Source: Physocladia obscura
Taxonomy: Eukaryota; Chytridiomycota; Chytridiomycetes; Chytridiales; Chytriomycetaceae
NCBI GenBank assembly: GCA_027596945.1
Contig: JADGJH010000056.1
Span: forward strand, 1 to 26,764
Length of the DNA: 26,764 bases
Reading direction: 5' to 3'
Shown here: piece by piece, positions 18,448 through 26,764 of the stretch
Numbering within the stretch: position 1 is the first letter of the stretch
Layout: every line of letters begins with the position of its first letter
The notes under the pieces: model-generated
Database searches by the model: none
What the model was told of the DNA's origin: nothing
What the model saw: the letters and a program-made list of their open reading frames with translations, nothing else
Position numbers and translations under genes: made by a program

Positions 18448-19378
18448 ATGACAACTGACACGCTGATGGGGCAACATGTGCGCGTAGTGCTGACAACAGA
18501 GGTTGAATATTCCGGACTTGTGCTTGCGTATGAGCGCGTGCTGGGTTTGCTGGTGCTGCAAGCATCCGGACAAGGTTTCTTCGAATTATCTGCTCAATCA
18601 TCGAAAGGTTAATTTTAATTCAAACCTGTATGATACCATGGTTTTTATGGCGCCAGAAAACGACACTTCGGACTTTCACTTTATTAAGATTTCCGTTGTA
18701 AAATCGGCATCACTTGTCAACGCGTTATTGTCTGCGCAACCTTCGCAACCAATCCAACAACCACCGCAACAACAACTGCAACAGCAGCAACAAAACAAAC
18801 AAACTGCTCAACCGAAAGCAATCGGTGCGTGGGTCACAAAACCAGGCGCCTTAACAGCTGCCCAACTTATAGCCGCAAAAACAACACCGACAACTGCGAA
18901 TCCGATCTTAACAATAACAGCAACATCAATATCAGCACCAAGAGAAAATAACACCGCATCATTACCCGCCACAGATACGCCAAATCTTGCGCCCCTAAAG
19001 CTCTACTAGCTGTTCCCGCAACTCCAAGTGCGAGAATTATTAACATACAGAAACTTCTTGCTCGGGAGCGAACTGCTGTTGCAGCAGAACGCGCTTCAAT
19101 GAAAAAGATTGGCCTAGTAGGAGTTTCAAAGCAAGTTCAGGTAAAAAGGAAAGATAAACTCTCGCGTATTATTTACTTATTTCGAAAAACCACAAAACAA
19201 ACAGGCTAAATTCAACGTTCTTGACAAGACGCTGCCTACAAAATGGAAAGGAGATACAATCATTGTGTTGGATGAGGTTATGATTATGGCGCCATACGGT
19301 GTCGACGATATACGAGGTGTCACTCAGACTGCTGGAAATTATGTCGAAAAGATTGTCACACGCTTGCTGGAGCTTTAA
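18448..19378 (+). CDS. LSM12: LSM12 homologue (Lsm plus anticodon-binding AD domain), with a frame break
   Basis: Exon 1 (18448-18552) encodes the start of an Lsm domain (GQHVRVVLTTEVEYSG, LVLAYERVLGLL). A 55-nt intron (18553-18607) restores frame to VNFNSNLYDTMVFMAPEN. A Gln/Ala/Thr-rich linker follows. The last part has the AD domain: VSKQVQ, a 64-nt intron (19141-19204), then AKFNVLDKTLPTKWKGD and IIVLDEVMIMAPYGVDDIRG, ending at 19378. Between linker and AD domain the frame changes: the linker frame stops at 19007-19009, while the AD frame begins before that, near 18991 (APKALLAVPATPSA). One extra C in the CCCC at 18992-18995 would reconcile them; unusual long introns (18825-19000 or 18829-18974) are alternatives. 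LSM12 is an RNA-associated protein (Ataxin-2/Pbp1 partner in other species). Confidence 0.8.
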
Positions 19379-19390
19379 AATTTAAATAAA

Positions 19391-20245
19391 TCAGGTTTGA
19401 ATACAAAAAGAAAATAAGTACCCCACAAGCATTTCAAAGATTAAAATTCCGAGGACCCACCAATCAACTGACTTTCTGTAGCCTTTAGATTGAATAATTT
19501 TTGGCGCTAAGTACTCAAGGGTACCGCAGAGTGTCCAAGTTCTTTTTATTGGGTTGAGTATTTTGGATAATTTCTCAAACGAACGCGCCTTCCCCTCTCT
19601 CATCACCTATTTTCTTTGCAAATCCAAAATTTGTTATTTTTATATGGCCAAAGTGATCAAGTAGTAAATTCTCGGGCTTAAGATCGCGGTAAATAATGTC
19701 TCTTTCATGCAAGTAATCAATCGCAAGAACAATCTCAGCAGCGTAGAAACGCGTCATGTCATTGCTGAACCGAAGATGCGAAAAAAGTTCTCTTAAAACA
19801 ACGTATTCGAGTAGCATATACACATTACGATCGTCTTGGAACGTGCACAGCCTGTGGGGAAACCCAGCAAAAAGAAGAAAATATAAATAAATTTCATAAG
19901 CATATTGGCTTGAAAGAATATACAAAAACAAGAAGGAAAACTATTTGAGCAATATAAAGATATGAAACTAAGGGAGTAAAAGGCATGCATCATTATGATA
20001 CCATTGCGTAGGATCAAGTTAAACAGTGAATGTATTTTTTAATGTCGACCACACATACGGAAAGAAACACACACAGAAACAAAACGGGACATTAACAAGA
20101 GTGGTTTCGCGAATAGCAACATACCTAACGTGCGGATAAACTGAAAGTCGACCAGCGAATAACCGCGCCTCGACCCGTTTGTTTCAGGAATCGAGTCTGG
20201 ACTCAACAGATACGACGGCGTGATCGGCGTTCCATCGGAAAGCAT
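19391..20245 (-). pseudogene. Remnant of a PKA-type protein kinase catalytic subunit
   Basis: Three pieces are clear: 20245-20125 (start to GYSLVDFQFIRTLG), 19851-19585 ([46 protein letters not shown]) and 19541-19422 ([34 protein letters not shown]). They match the AGC/PKA family order, but key parts are missing. No glycine loop, catalytic Lys or alpha-C helix (about 60-70 residues) exists in the 273-bp stretch between the first two pieces, whose splice phases do not match. The DFG Asp is Asn (ITNFGFAKK), APE is APK, and the C-lobe after FEMLVG is absent because LSM12 ends 13 bp beyond. HRD-like YRDLKPEN is intact. It is therefore probably a non-functional copy of a PKA gene; a transcribed pseudokinase is less likely. 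Confidence 0.8.
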
Positions 20246-20747
20246 TTACAGTATATATGGCCAAGGAGGCAAAACTAGCGGTGCCAGGGGATAACTACAA
20301 TCGGGTTGATAGAAACAAGAAACTCTGCCTCACGAAAAAAAGTGAAAACCTTTTTTCAAGCTCAATTAATTATTTTTTTTGCCATTCGATTGCTGTTGAT
20401 CGTCAATGTTTTATTGAAATCCGGAATGATTTACCAAAGAAAATTAAAAAGGCAAAGAAAAGAATGGTCTGAATAATTGCGAAAATATTGAATTTCTGAA
20501 TTCCGAGACGAAGTGATACATCCAAAACGGTAGTGCGAGTTTAAGCTGTGTATCTTTCGCGAATCTTCCAGTTATGGACTACGCAGCCAACATAGCAGAT
20601 ACCGTAAAAAAAAAGATAAAAATATAGACCAAAAGCATTCTCTGCGGCAGCTTTCACAACATCACAAAAGTTTGGAAAAAATTGCTGACTTTAAATAAGT
20701 GCAAAAATTTATTATTTTTACTTTCATTTCTGTATATTTCGATTTCA
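20246..20747. other. Intergenic region between kinase remnant and LYAR
   Basis: About 500 bp. A plus-strand frame at 20257-20472 (MAKEAKLAVPGDNYNRVD and on, 71 codons) starts 12 bp from the kinase start on the other strand. Its first half has normal codon composition and the rest is AT-rich and basic; it is not recognised and not called as a gene. The rest is AT-rich with no visible feature. Confidence 0.35.
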
Positions 20748-21492
20748 TTAGTTCAGTTGAATAAAGTCCGCCGTATTCAAACTGGCAAAGACTGATTTGT
20801 CGAATAATTTTGCAACAATTTTTGCATCAATTGTCTGTTCGCTCTTTTTCACGATTTTTTCAACAACCTTATTTCGTAATTCTGCGACTGAGAGAGCATC
20901 TTGGTTTTTTTTCAAAACCGATTTAATTATCTTCTTGAAATCAAATTCAACGCTCGCATTAGACGCCGAAGTTGACATGGCTTCGCCTTTTAGGCCATCG
21001 GTTTTCTTCGATTTTTTCACACTTGCATCGACAACCTGTTCTAATTTCGATTCAGGTTCAGATCTTTTTTTACTTTCTAGCTGAGCAATTAGCGGGACAG
21101 ATTTTGGCGCGACCGCAGTGTTGTTTGAACTATTCGTCGCGGCAAATGGAGATTGTTGCGTAGTTGCCTCAGAAGTTTGCTGTTTTTCTTGCTTTTGTTT
21201 TTGGGCCAACTCTTTCTTGGTTGGTTTATACACAGACTTTTGGTACTTTTCAGCCTCTGAAATGCACGAAGTGTGGGCCCTATACTGGGTTTGTACGAAA
21301 ACGGAGTAAATATAAGGCACGCAAATGCATTAGCTTTGGATGAAGAAAGAAGAGAAAGCTAACATCAGTTCCTTGGAATGTGACAGAACAGTCGACGCAA
21401 GTGTATTGGGCATAATAGCAGCGTTGTTTGTGTTGATCCAATTTCTGTTTCTTAAGCGTTTCCTGGCACGATTCGCACACGAAGGAAACCAT
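20748..21492 (-). CDS. LYAR: LYAR-type zinc-finger nucleolar protein
   Basis: Exons 21492-21364 and 21284-20748 join in phase across a 79-nt intron (21363-21285), giving 221 aa. The N-terminus carries the paired LYAR-type zinc fingers: FVCESCQETLKKQKLDQHKQ, then CYYAQYTCVDC, and across the splice DYRAHTSCISEAEKYQ, which is almost diagnostic for the family. The middle is Lys/Gln/Ser-rich. The C-terminal part (FDFKKIIKSVLKK, VAELRNKVVEKIVKK, ASLNTADFIQL) resembles the C-terminal domain conserved in fungal and animal homologues. LYAR proteins are nucleolar and act in rRNA processing and ribosome production. The gene is head-to-head with RPL38, 37 bp between start codons. Confidence 0.92.
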
Positions 21493-21529
21493 TGTTGTCT
21501 ATTTTCCTGTCAGATTTCACCAGCAAAAA
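21493..21529. promoter_or_regulatory. 37-bp bidirectional promoter between LYAR and RPL38
   Basis: Only 37 bp separate the two divergent start codons. No TATA-like element is present; the sequence is pyrimidine-rich on the plus strand (TTGTCTATTTTCCTGTC), as is common at ribosomal-protein transcription starts. The 5' UTRs must overlap or be extremely short, or transcription must start inside the partner gene. Confidence 0.65.
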
Positions 21530-22142
21530 ATGGTGAGTTTCCCACAGTCACACATCCATCCCCACCTATACAGCCACCAACCTCGATCGTATTCTGTAAC
21601 GTATTATTTACCGTTCTTGCATCGTATAATTTGGGCTGTCGCGATTGTATAACGTCTTAATGCTTCTCCGATTGAAACTTGTAGATGCTTCTTGAACTGC
21701 GAAAGCTCCGCTTGCGATAATCAAATCATGCTAATTTAATTATCTCTTATCAGGCAAAGCAAATTGTCGAAATTAAGGACTTCCTGCTGACTGCTCGCAG
21801 AAAGGATGCCGAATGTTCGTTCCAAAAATCTCTATATCAAAGTACAAAGCGAAATTGTATATCAGTATTTTCTGGGATTACCCGCTAAATTTAATTCGAA
21901 TATAATCTGGACGCATGCCATCGATTATTCATTCGTTCAAACTCCACAAACGACTGATTGTTTTTTCTTTTTTTAAATCAGCTGTCAAGATTAAGAAGAA
22001 TGGTTCACAATACAAATTCAAGGTCCGCTGCTCCCGTTATCTGTACACATTGGTTGTGTCAGATGCTGACAAGGCGAAGAAGTTGAGACAGTCTCTTCCC
22101 CCAGGTCTTCAGATCACTGACTTAGACAAGAAATCCAAGTAA
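21530..22142 (+). CDS. RPL38: 60S ribosomal protein L38 (eL38)
   Basis: Exon 1 is only the ATG (21530-21532), followed by a 221-nt intron (21533-21753). Exon 2 (21754-21814) encodes [20 protein letters not shown]. After a 167-nt intron (21815-21981), exon 3 (21982-22142) encodes [34 protein letters not shown] and [18 protein letters not shown]. The 74-aa product matches eL38 along its whole length. These are the two longest well-supported introns in the window, in line with the longer introns seen in fungal ribosomal-protein genes. The second donor is GTTCGT. The protein is part of the large ribosomal subunit in the cytosol. Confidence 0.96.
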
Positions 22143-22399
22143 ATTTTCTTTGTACTCGGTGCTGGGGAAAGGGTTGGGGAAACATAATATTTGCGGTTGG
22201 GACCGGTTCTAAGTCTCACATATGACTAAATAAACCTCACTCAATATTGTTTAAACTTTTACATTATATTAAAATTACAAGCGTGGTTACGTAACAAAGC
22301 CTAACATCAATTACAATTAACATGTGGAGTGTTAAACTTTTGACGAGACAGACGGAAATTGTTATTGTTTTGTCAAAAAGTGATAAAAAGCAAACTATC
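22143..22399. other. Intergenic region RPL38 to zinc-finger gene
   Basis: About 260 bp. An AATAAA-like signal (ACTAAATAAACC at 22226-22237) lies 85-95 bp after the RPL38 stop and is a plausible polyadenylation site. An in-frame ATG at 22322 lies upstream of the chosen zinc-finger start. Confidence 0.4.
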
Positions 22400-25300
22400 A
22401 TGGATCCACAGGAATCGCTCAAAAAGGTCCAGCTCGAAATCGCAAATCTAACGAGCGAGCAATCAAAATTCAAAGATCTTCTCGTGATCGCAGTTGTCGA
22501 ACAGAAAGCGACATCAGGTCTTGAGACACTCGTCAATAGTGCCACAACAGATATTGCGTCATTACGTGCCAAAGAACTTGAAATCTTGAAAGTTTTACAT
22601 TGTTTAGAGAGAGAAAGAAGAGTGTCTATTTCTAGGATTTGTTCTCCAGGTTTTTTGTTTCTTTTTCTTTTTTATGACGCGTTTTTTATTCAAGCTATGC
22701 GTTTAGATTTGAATTCACCTGTTGTACTTGGAAAACGCGCTCGTCACAGTCTTCGGCCGAAATATTCACGTTCTGGTTCCTTTGATGAAGATGAAAGTGG
22801 TTTGCTATTTTAGAAAATATTTAAAAAAGATAAATCGAAGTATAAAATCACACTCACTCAATATAAAAATATCTCTATATTGCAATTTAGAATCTGAAGA
22901 TGGCCTTAAATTGCGAACAGACCGACGAAAGTATTTATCTCGTCCCAAGAATGAACCTGACGGAGCTTGTTCAATAGAAGTACTTAATAACATTGCAACA
23001 GTTGGCTCCGAAGCCAACAACAAACAAACTGCTACCACTACTCCTACTAGACTGACAACTTTTCAAAATGAGTTGATTTCAACTGGCTGCAAGAGCAAAA
23101 ATTATGGAGTCGAGGAGTTTGCTGCAGTTACTTCGAAGAATGAGATTTGCAAAAGATGGGTGAAAGCTCACAGTACAATGGCCGTTATCGACAAACTCGC
23201 TGGCATCGAAAATGAAAGAGATTCTACTATGTTTAAAAACGTATCAGCACAAAATCACAGCATACAATCAAATCCGTGGTCTGCCGTTTGTGTCGCTATA
23301 GAACCAGTTGCTGAACTTAATGTTCATGAAAACAAAAATTTTATAACAGACAAACTCACTAGCGGCTTTGATAAAATTGAACAGGATGAAAACGTGCCGA
23401 TTCTACGGTCATCAGAACAAATGCCCGGTGCTGACGTCGTGGCAAAAAATGTGGCATTGGAAAATACAGGAAATGGCGCAAAAATTGTGGAATCCGTCGA
23501 AACCCTTGAGCTAGAAATGAAGAATGAGAGAAATTCGGCGACAAATAATTGGGAGATAATTGATACGTTCCACGAACCGATCAAGAAACAATATAACTTG
23601 TCTGATGAATTTCTGGAAATTGAAGCTGAAAATTTAGAGGATGTACACGGGTTAGCGTCTAAAAGTATGTCTGGCGCTGATACTCCATTAGGACATTTAC
23701 TCCTGCAAAGTCCAGCAAGTAATAACCTATTGAACAAAAAAAATTTTGAAGCTTATGAAACTGTAATGACAGTGATGGAGGAAAATCGACAAAATACTTA
23801 TGAAATTATTTGCAACCAGGAGAAAATAAACGAAAAGACGGGAAAATTCTGTGTTGCCAAAGCTGAAAGTAAAATTAATGAGTTGCCTCCTGTGACGAAT
23901 TCAGAAAATAGATTCTGGCCATCGTCTTTAAGACCTTCGACTATAAACGAAAGTCAATTGAATTCCGAAGCTGTAGAATTCGATGAAAAAACAACTTCTG
24001 AAACGAAGGACGATAATGAGACAAAGATGCAATCTGATCAATTAAATGTGGAAACTCCAGAGCGACATGAAAATGTAGTGTTTGTAACTGCGAAAAATAT
24101 CACAAAAAATGTATTATTATACAACTCCGAGATGATGCTTAATGAACTTAGGGAACCGACTGTTAAAGAAGAGAAAATTGAAACTAAAATTAAAACCAAC
24201 GAACTGTTGGCAGAAGTATATTCAGAAGATGGCTATATATTAACGCCTTCAAGTACGCCAATCCATGCATTTCCTGAAATGAAGAACCCGACCGAGTTCT
24301 TGTTTCCCGAAACAAATGCAATTGTTTACGATAATATTGCTGCAGAATGTGAAAACAGAACCAAAGAATTAATTCCTAATCTACTTGATCACGTTAAATG
24401 GAAAAACTTCAAAACCTCGCTAACTGCTGTGAAATGGATTGGATCAAAACCCAATTTTCCACCGCTAATTAAAATTCCGTCGTGCAATATTGGCTTTCCA
24501 TGGGATGGCCCATTTTCATCATTTTCTCCATTCCAACCGCCAGCCGCAGCACCACCCACAGCAGCAAATGCAAACACAAAGAATCTGGGAAAAACAGTTT
24601 CAAATTGGCATAAAATGACTGAAACTTTGGCTGGAAATTTTGATGGTTATGAGTGTGATATTGAGATTCCAGTGATAGGATGGGGACGGCGAATATCTTC
24701 TGATACACCATGTCAAATTCAAGAGGTATCGAAAGTAGTGCATCAAATAGGAATGAATGAAAGAGAGAATTTGGCAATCAAGGAGGATGCATTAGTGGAA
24801 GAATATAGCTATAAGAGTGGCGAGAAGTGTGAAATTAAAACAAATGCCAAGGTGTTGATTAAGTTGAGATCAGAAATTGTGGATGACAATATGACAGTGG
24901 CAGAAAATTCTATCAGAAGAACTTCAAACTATGACAAGTCTGATGTGCAACAAAATCTTGTGAACTCAAACTTTGGTATTTTGATTATTGAATTTATATT
25001 GACTTAAATTTTGCTAAATTTTAGAAATAATTAATTTTTATAAATATAGAGCCTCACTTCAAAGAAAATATATGTAATTTAAATAATCCAGATAATATCC
25101 GTTTCAGTGAGTTTGAAATTTTTTACTTCAACTTTATGTAATATGTTTCTTCGTACAAAGAAGCATTAGATTTATCCTCTTCCGAAACAGAGCAAGCGAA
25201 AAAAGGTTCAAAAGAGCCAAAGAATGAAATACATCCGCAACAAGAAGAAATCCAACAAAAGAGCGCACGGAACAGAGAAAGCTCTGACAGTGAATCGAAT

Positions 25301-26123
25301 TCTTCAGGAGACCTAAACACAACACGGAAAAAAAAACGTGAAAAAGAGTCACAAATTCGTAACCATAAAAAGTTCTCCCCTCACTCAGAAACCGAAGAAG
25401 AAAGGGAGGCTAAACGTGAATCAAAGATGCTAAATTTGGCTGCGGGTCACATTCACTGCAACAACAACTCAGCCTGGGAATGTCTTTACTGCGATGATAC
25501 AATATATCCATCAATGTACAAAGCGCAAGTCCATGTTCTTGACGTGCATTTCCACTTTCAGCTAAGATTTGAATGCACAGTGTGCCAAAGTTCTTTTAGA
25601 AAATCCCAAGAACTCAAAACACATACTAAGCAGTGTAATTCAATGGCAGTAGATGCAGCAGACCCGGAGGAAAGTATCAGTGAGTCAAGTGAGAAAAACA
25701 TCGAATACATCACAAAAGGAAAAAATGTAGTAGATGCTACTTCCTCCAGTAACCTTAACTCTTTAGCCGTAAGCTCGGAAATTTATGAAAATACCATCCG
25801 AAATATCGACCGTAAAATACAGTCCGTCCAAAATCGTACTTGCTCCATTGTAAACTTGTGTGAAGACTTAGAGAGTAATGATATTTCTGAATTGAGAGCA
25901 GCCGATGTTTTGCAATCAAGCAATAGATCGCCCATACCCTCTCCAAATATTCCTGAACTAAGTGAGATTTTTCTGCAACTAGTGTTTTTTTAAAAATATA
26001 TACTGACAATGCAATTTTATTTTATTCTATTTTTATTAATAAGACATTGGATTTCCATGGGACGGTATTCCGTCACCTATTGGCTCAAATATTGACAGGC
26101 AAAATGCTTGTGACCAAAACTAA
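22400..26123 (+). CDS. Large orphan protein with C2H2-type zinc fingers, 1125 aa
   Basis: Six exons join in phase: 22400-22649, 22695-22799, 22891-24975, 25050-25106, 25161-25961 and 26044-26123, with introns of 45, 91, 74, 54 and 82 nt. The N-terminus (about 1-75) is a probable coiled coil (SLKKVQLEIANLTSEQ and on), followed by a basic stretch (GKRARHSLRPKYSRSG). A long acidic, low-complexity middle has no recognised domain. Zinc-finger-like motifs lie at about 940-985: CLYCDDTIYPSMYKAQVHVL with its His pair, then FECTVCQSSFRKSQELKTHT plus Cys. The motif NIGFPWDG occurs twice, at about residue 651 and again at 1100 in the last exon. This repeat supports the last splice join. The protein is probably nuclear and nucleic-acid-binding (inference). 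An ATG at 22322 would add 26 residues. Confidence 0.72.
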
Positions 26124-26349
26124 GACATAAAAATTGTTTGAGTGACTTTGAAACTTGAACATTATGAGTTCTTTTCTTTCTTAATAAAGTTTTTTGCGTT
26201 GTGCTGTTGAGCTGAAAACATAACATATGTGGCACGCTTTTGACCTCTACAGCTGAAAAGTAGCAATTGAAATGTTTTGAATTGGTTACTGATTTTGTTT
26301 CTGAATTTCAATTCTGATATCATTGAACCCTAGAAAAAAAAAAACAGCA
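26124..26349. other. Intergenic region before phosphoglycerate dehydrogenase
   Basis: About 225 bp, AT-rich. An AATAAAG at 26182-26188 is a plausible polyadenylation signal for the zinc-finger gene. Nothing else is seen. Confidence 0.4.
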
Positions 26350-26610
26350 ATGTTGGCTAATACGAAAGAAGTGCGAGCACTTCTCCTGGATCCGCTCCCA
26401 AGCACCGCGATGGAGATTTTCAAGAGTGCGGGATTCAGGGTGCGTTCTGAGGCTGTTTTTGCCACCATTCGTTACACTGTTTGAAGACGAATACTTGACA
26501 TTTTGCTTATCTGATTTTACGAACAAATGAACACTTCGAATTAGATTGACGAATGCTTTGAAAATCTTACTGAGGCTCAACTTGTTAAACGCATTTCCGA
26601 ATACAATGTT
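26350..26610 (+). CDS. D-3-phosphoglycerate dehydrogenase, 5' end only
   Basis: Exon 1 (26350-26439) reads VRALLLDPLPSTAMEIFKSA and GFR. After a 105-nt intron (26440-26544; donor GTGCGT, acceptor ATTAG), exon 2 (26545-26610) reads IDECFENLTEAQLVKRISEY and NV, followed by a GTATGC donor. The pattern LLL..P...A.EIFK..GF, then E.L..RI, is the N-terminal substrate-domain start of eukaryotic and bacterial 3-PGDH (first step of serine synthesis). The gene then runs into homopolymer sequence at the window end, so the rest is not here. No catalytic residue is covered, so the call rests on about 52 residues. Confidence 0.65.
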
Positions 26611-26648
26611 GTATGCTTAAAGTTAGTGAATGAAATGGCGTCATGAAC

Positions 26649-26764
26649 TCAAAAAAAAAAAAAAAAAAAAAAACAATTTAAAAAAAAATTATTAAAAAAA
26701 AAAAAAAAGTAAAGAGCAAGATAAACAAAATTTAACAGATAAATTAAAAAATTCGGGACAAAGA
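26649..26764. repeat. Low-complexity A-rich sequence at the window end
   Basis: Long poly-A blocks followed by A/T-rich sequence nearly devoid of C. It interrupts the phosphoglycerate dehydrogenase gene and resembles the sequence beside the 16510 gap, so it probably marks another low-quality contig end. Confidence 0.65.

Noticed and set aside
20257..20472. 71-codon plus-strand frame upstream of the kinase remnant
   Set aside because: It starts within the kinase promoter and half of it is AT-rich, lysine-heavy sequence; no domain, splice signal or homology is visible.
21533..21753. snoRNA in the first RPL38 intron
   Set aside because: Ribosomal-protein introns often host snoRNAs, but no C/D box pair or H/ACA pattern could be recognised.

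Overview
The window looks like nuclear DNA of a fungus, most likely an early-diverging zoosporic (chytrid-like) lineage. The basis is intron-rich genes with very short GT-AG introns (mostly 28-90 nt), a fungal-style chromatin protein with a bromodomain and ankyrin repeats, a GH95 fucosidase, a class-A-like 7TM receptor, and standard eukaryotic housekeeping genes (RPL38, LYAR, LSM12, MAPR/Dap1, phosphoglycerate dehydrogenase). The lineage is inferred; no rRNA or other marker locus is present. Exon joins below were worked out by hand from splice signals, reading phase and family conservation.

Layout. 0-3.3 kb: a possible partial minus-strand gene at the left edge, a cryptic coding remnant, and a three-exon GH95 alpha-L-fucosidase (minus). 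3.3-4.85 kb: AT-rich intergenic. 4.85-7.75 kb: a divergent pair, an FAD-dependent aromatic-type monooxygenase (minus) and a dienelactone hydrolase (plus). 7.95-9.2 kb: a short reading frame apparently interrupted by one base, then a MAPR/Dap1 haem protein (plus). 9.4-11.9 kb: a seven-exon bromodomain/ankyrin chromatin protein (minus). 12.0-14.8 kb: a very AT-rich block with no known gene but several coding-like pieces, including a possible four-exon orphan gene. 14.8-15.8 kb: a 7TM receptor (minus). 16.2-16.6 kb: a partial exon, a 10-N assembly gap and low-complexity sequence.

After the gap: short coding-like frames (16.7-17.0 kb), a 361-residue hypothetical protein, LSM12 (with an apparent frame break), a decayed PKA-type kinase lacking its ATP-binding loop and C-lobe, a head-to-head LYAR/RPL38 pair 37 bp apart, a six-exon 1125-residue orphan zinc-finger protein, and the 5' end of D-3-phosphoglycerate dehydrogenase cut off by low-complexity sequence at the window end.

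Functional groupings (inference): monooxygenase plus dienelactone hydrolase suggest a small aromatic-catabolism pair. LYAR and RPL38 are both ribosome-production genes with a shared promoter. No CRISPR, tRNA, rRNA or intact transposon was found. The most novel material is the large zinc-finger orphan, the AT-rich block at 12-14.8 kb, and the remnant kinase.
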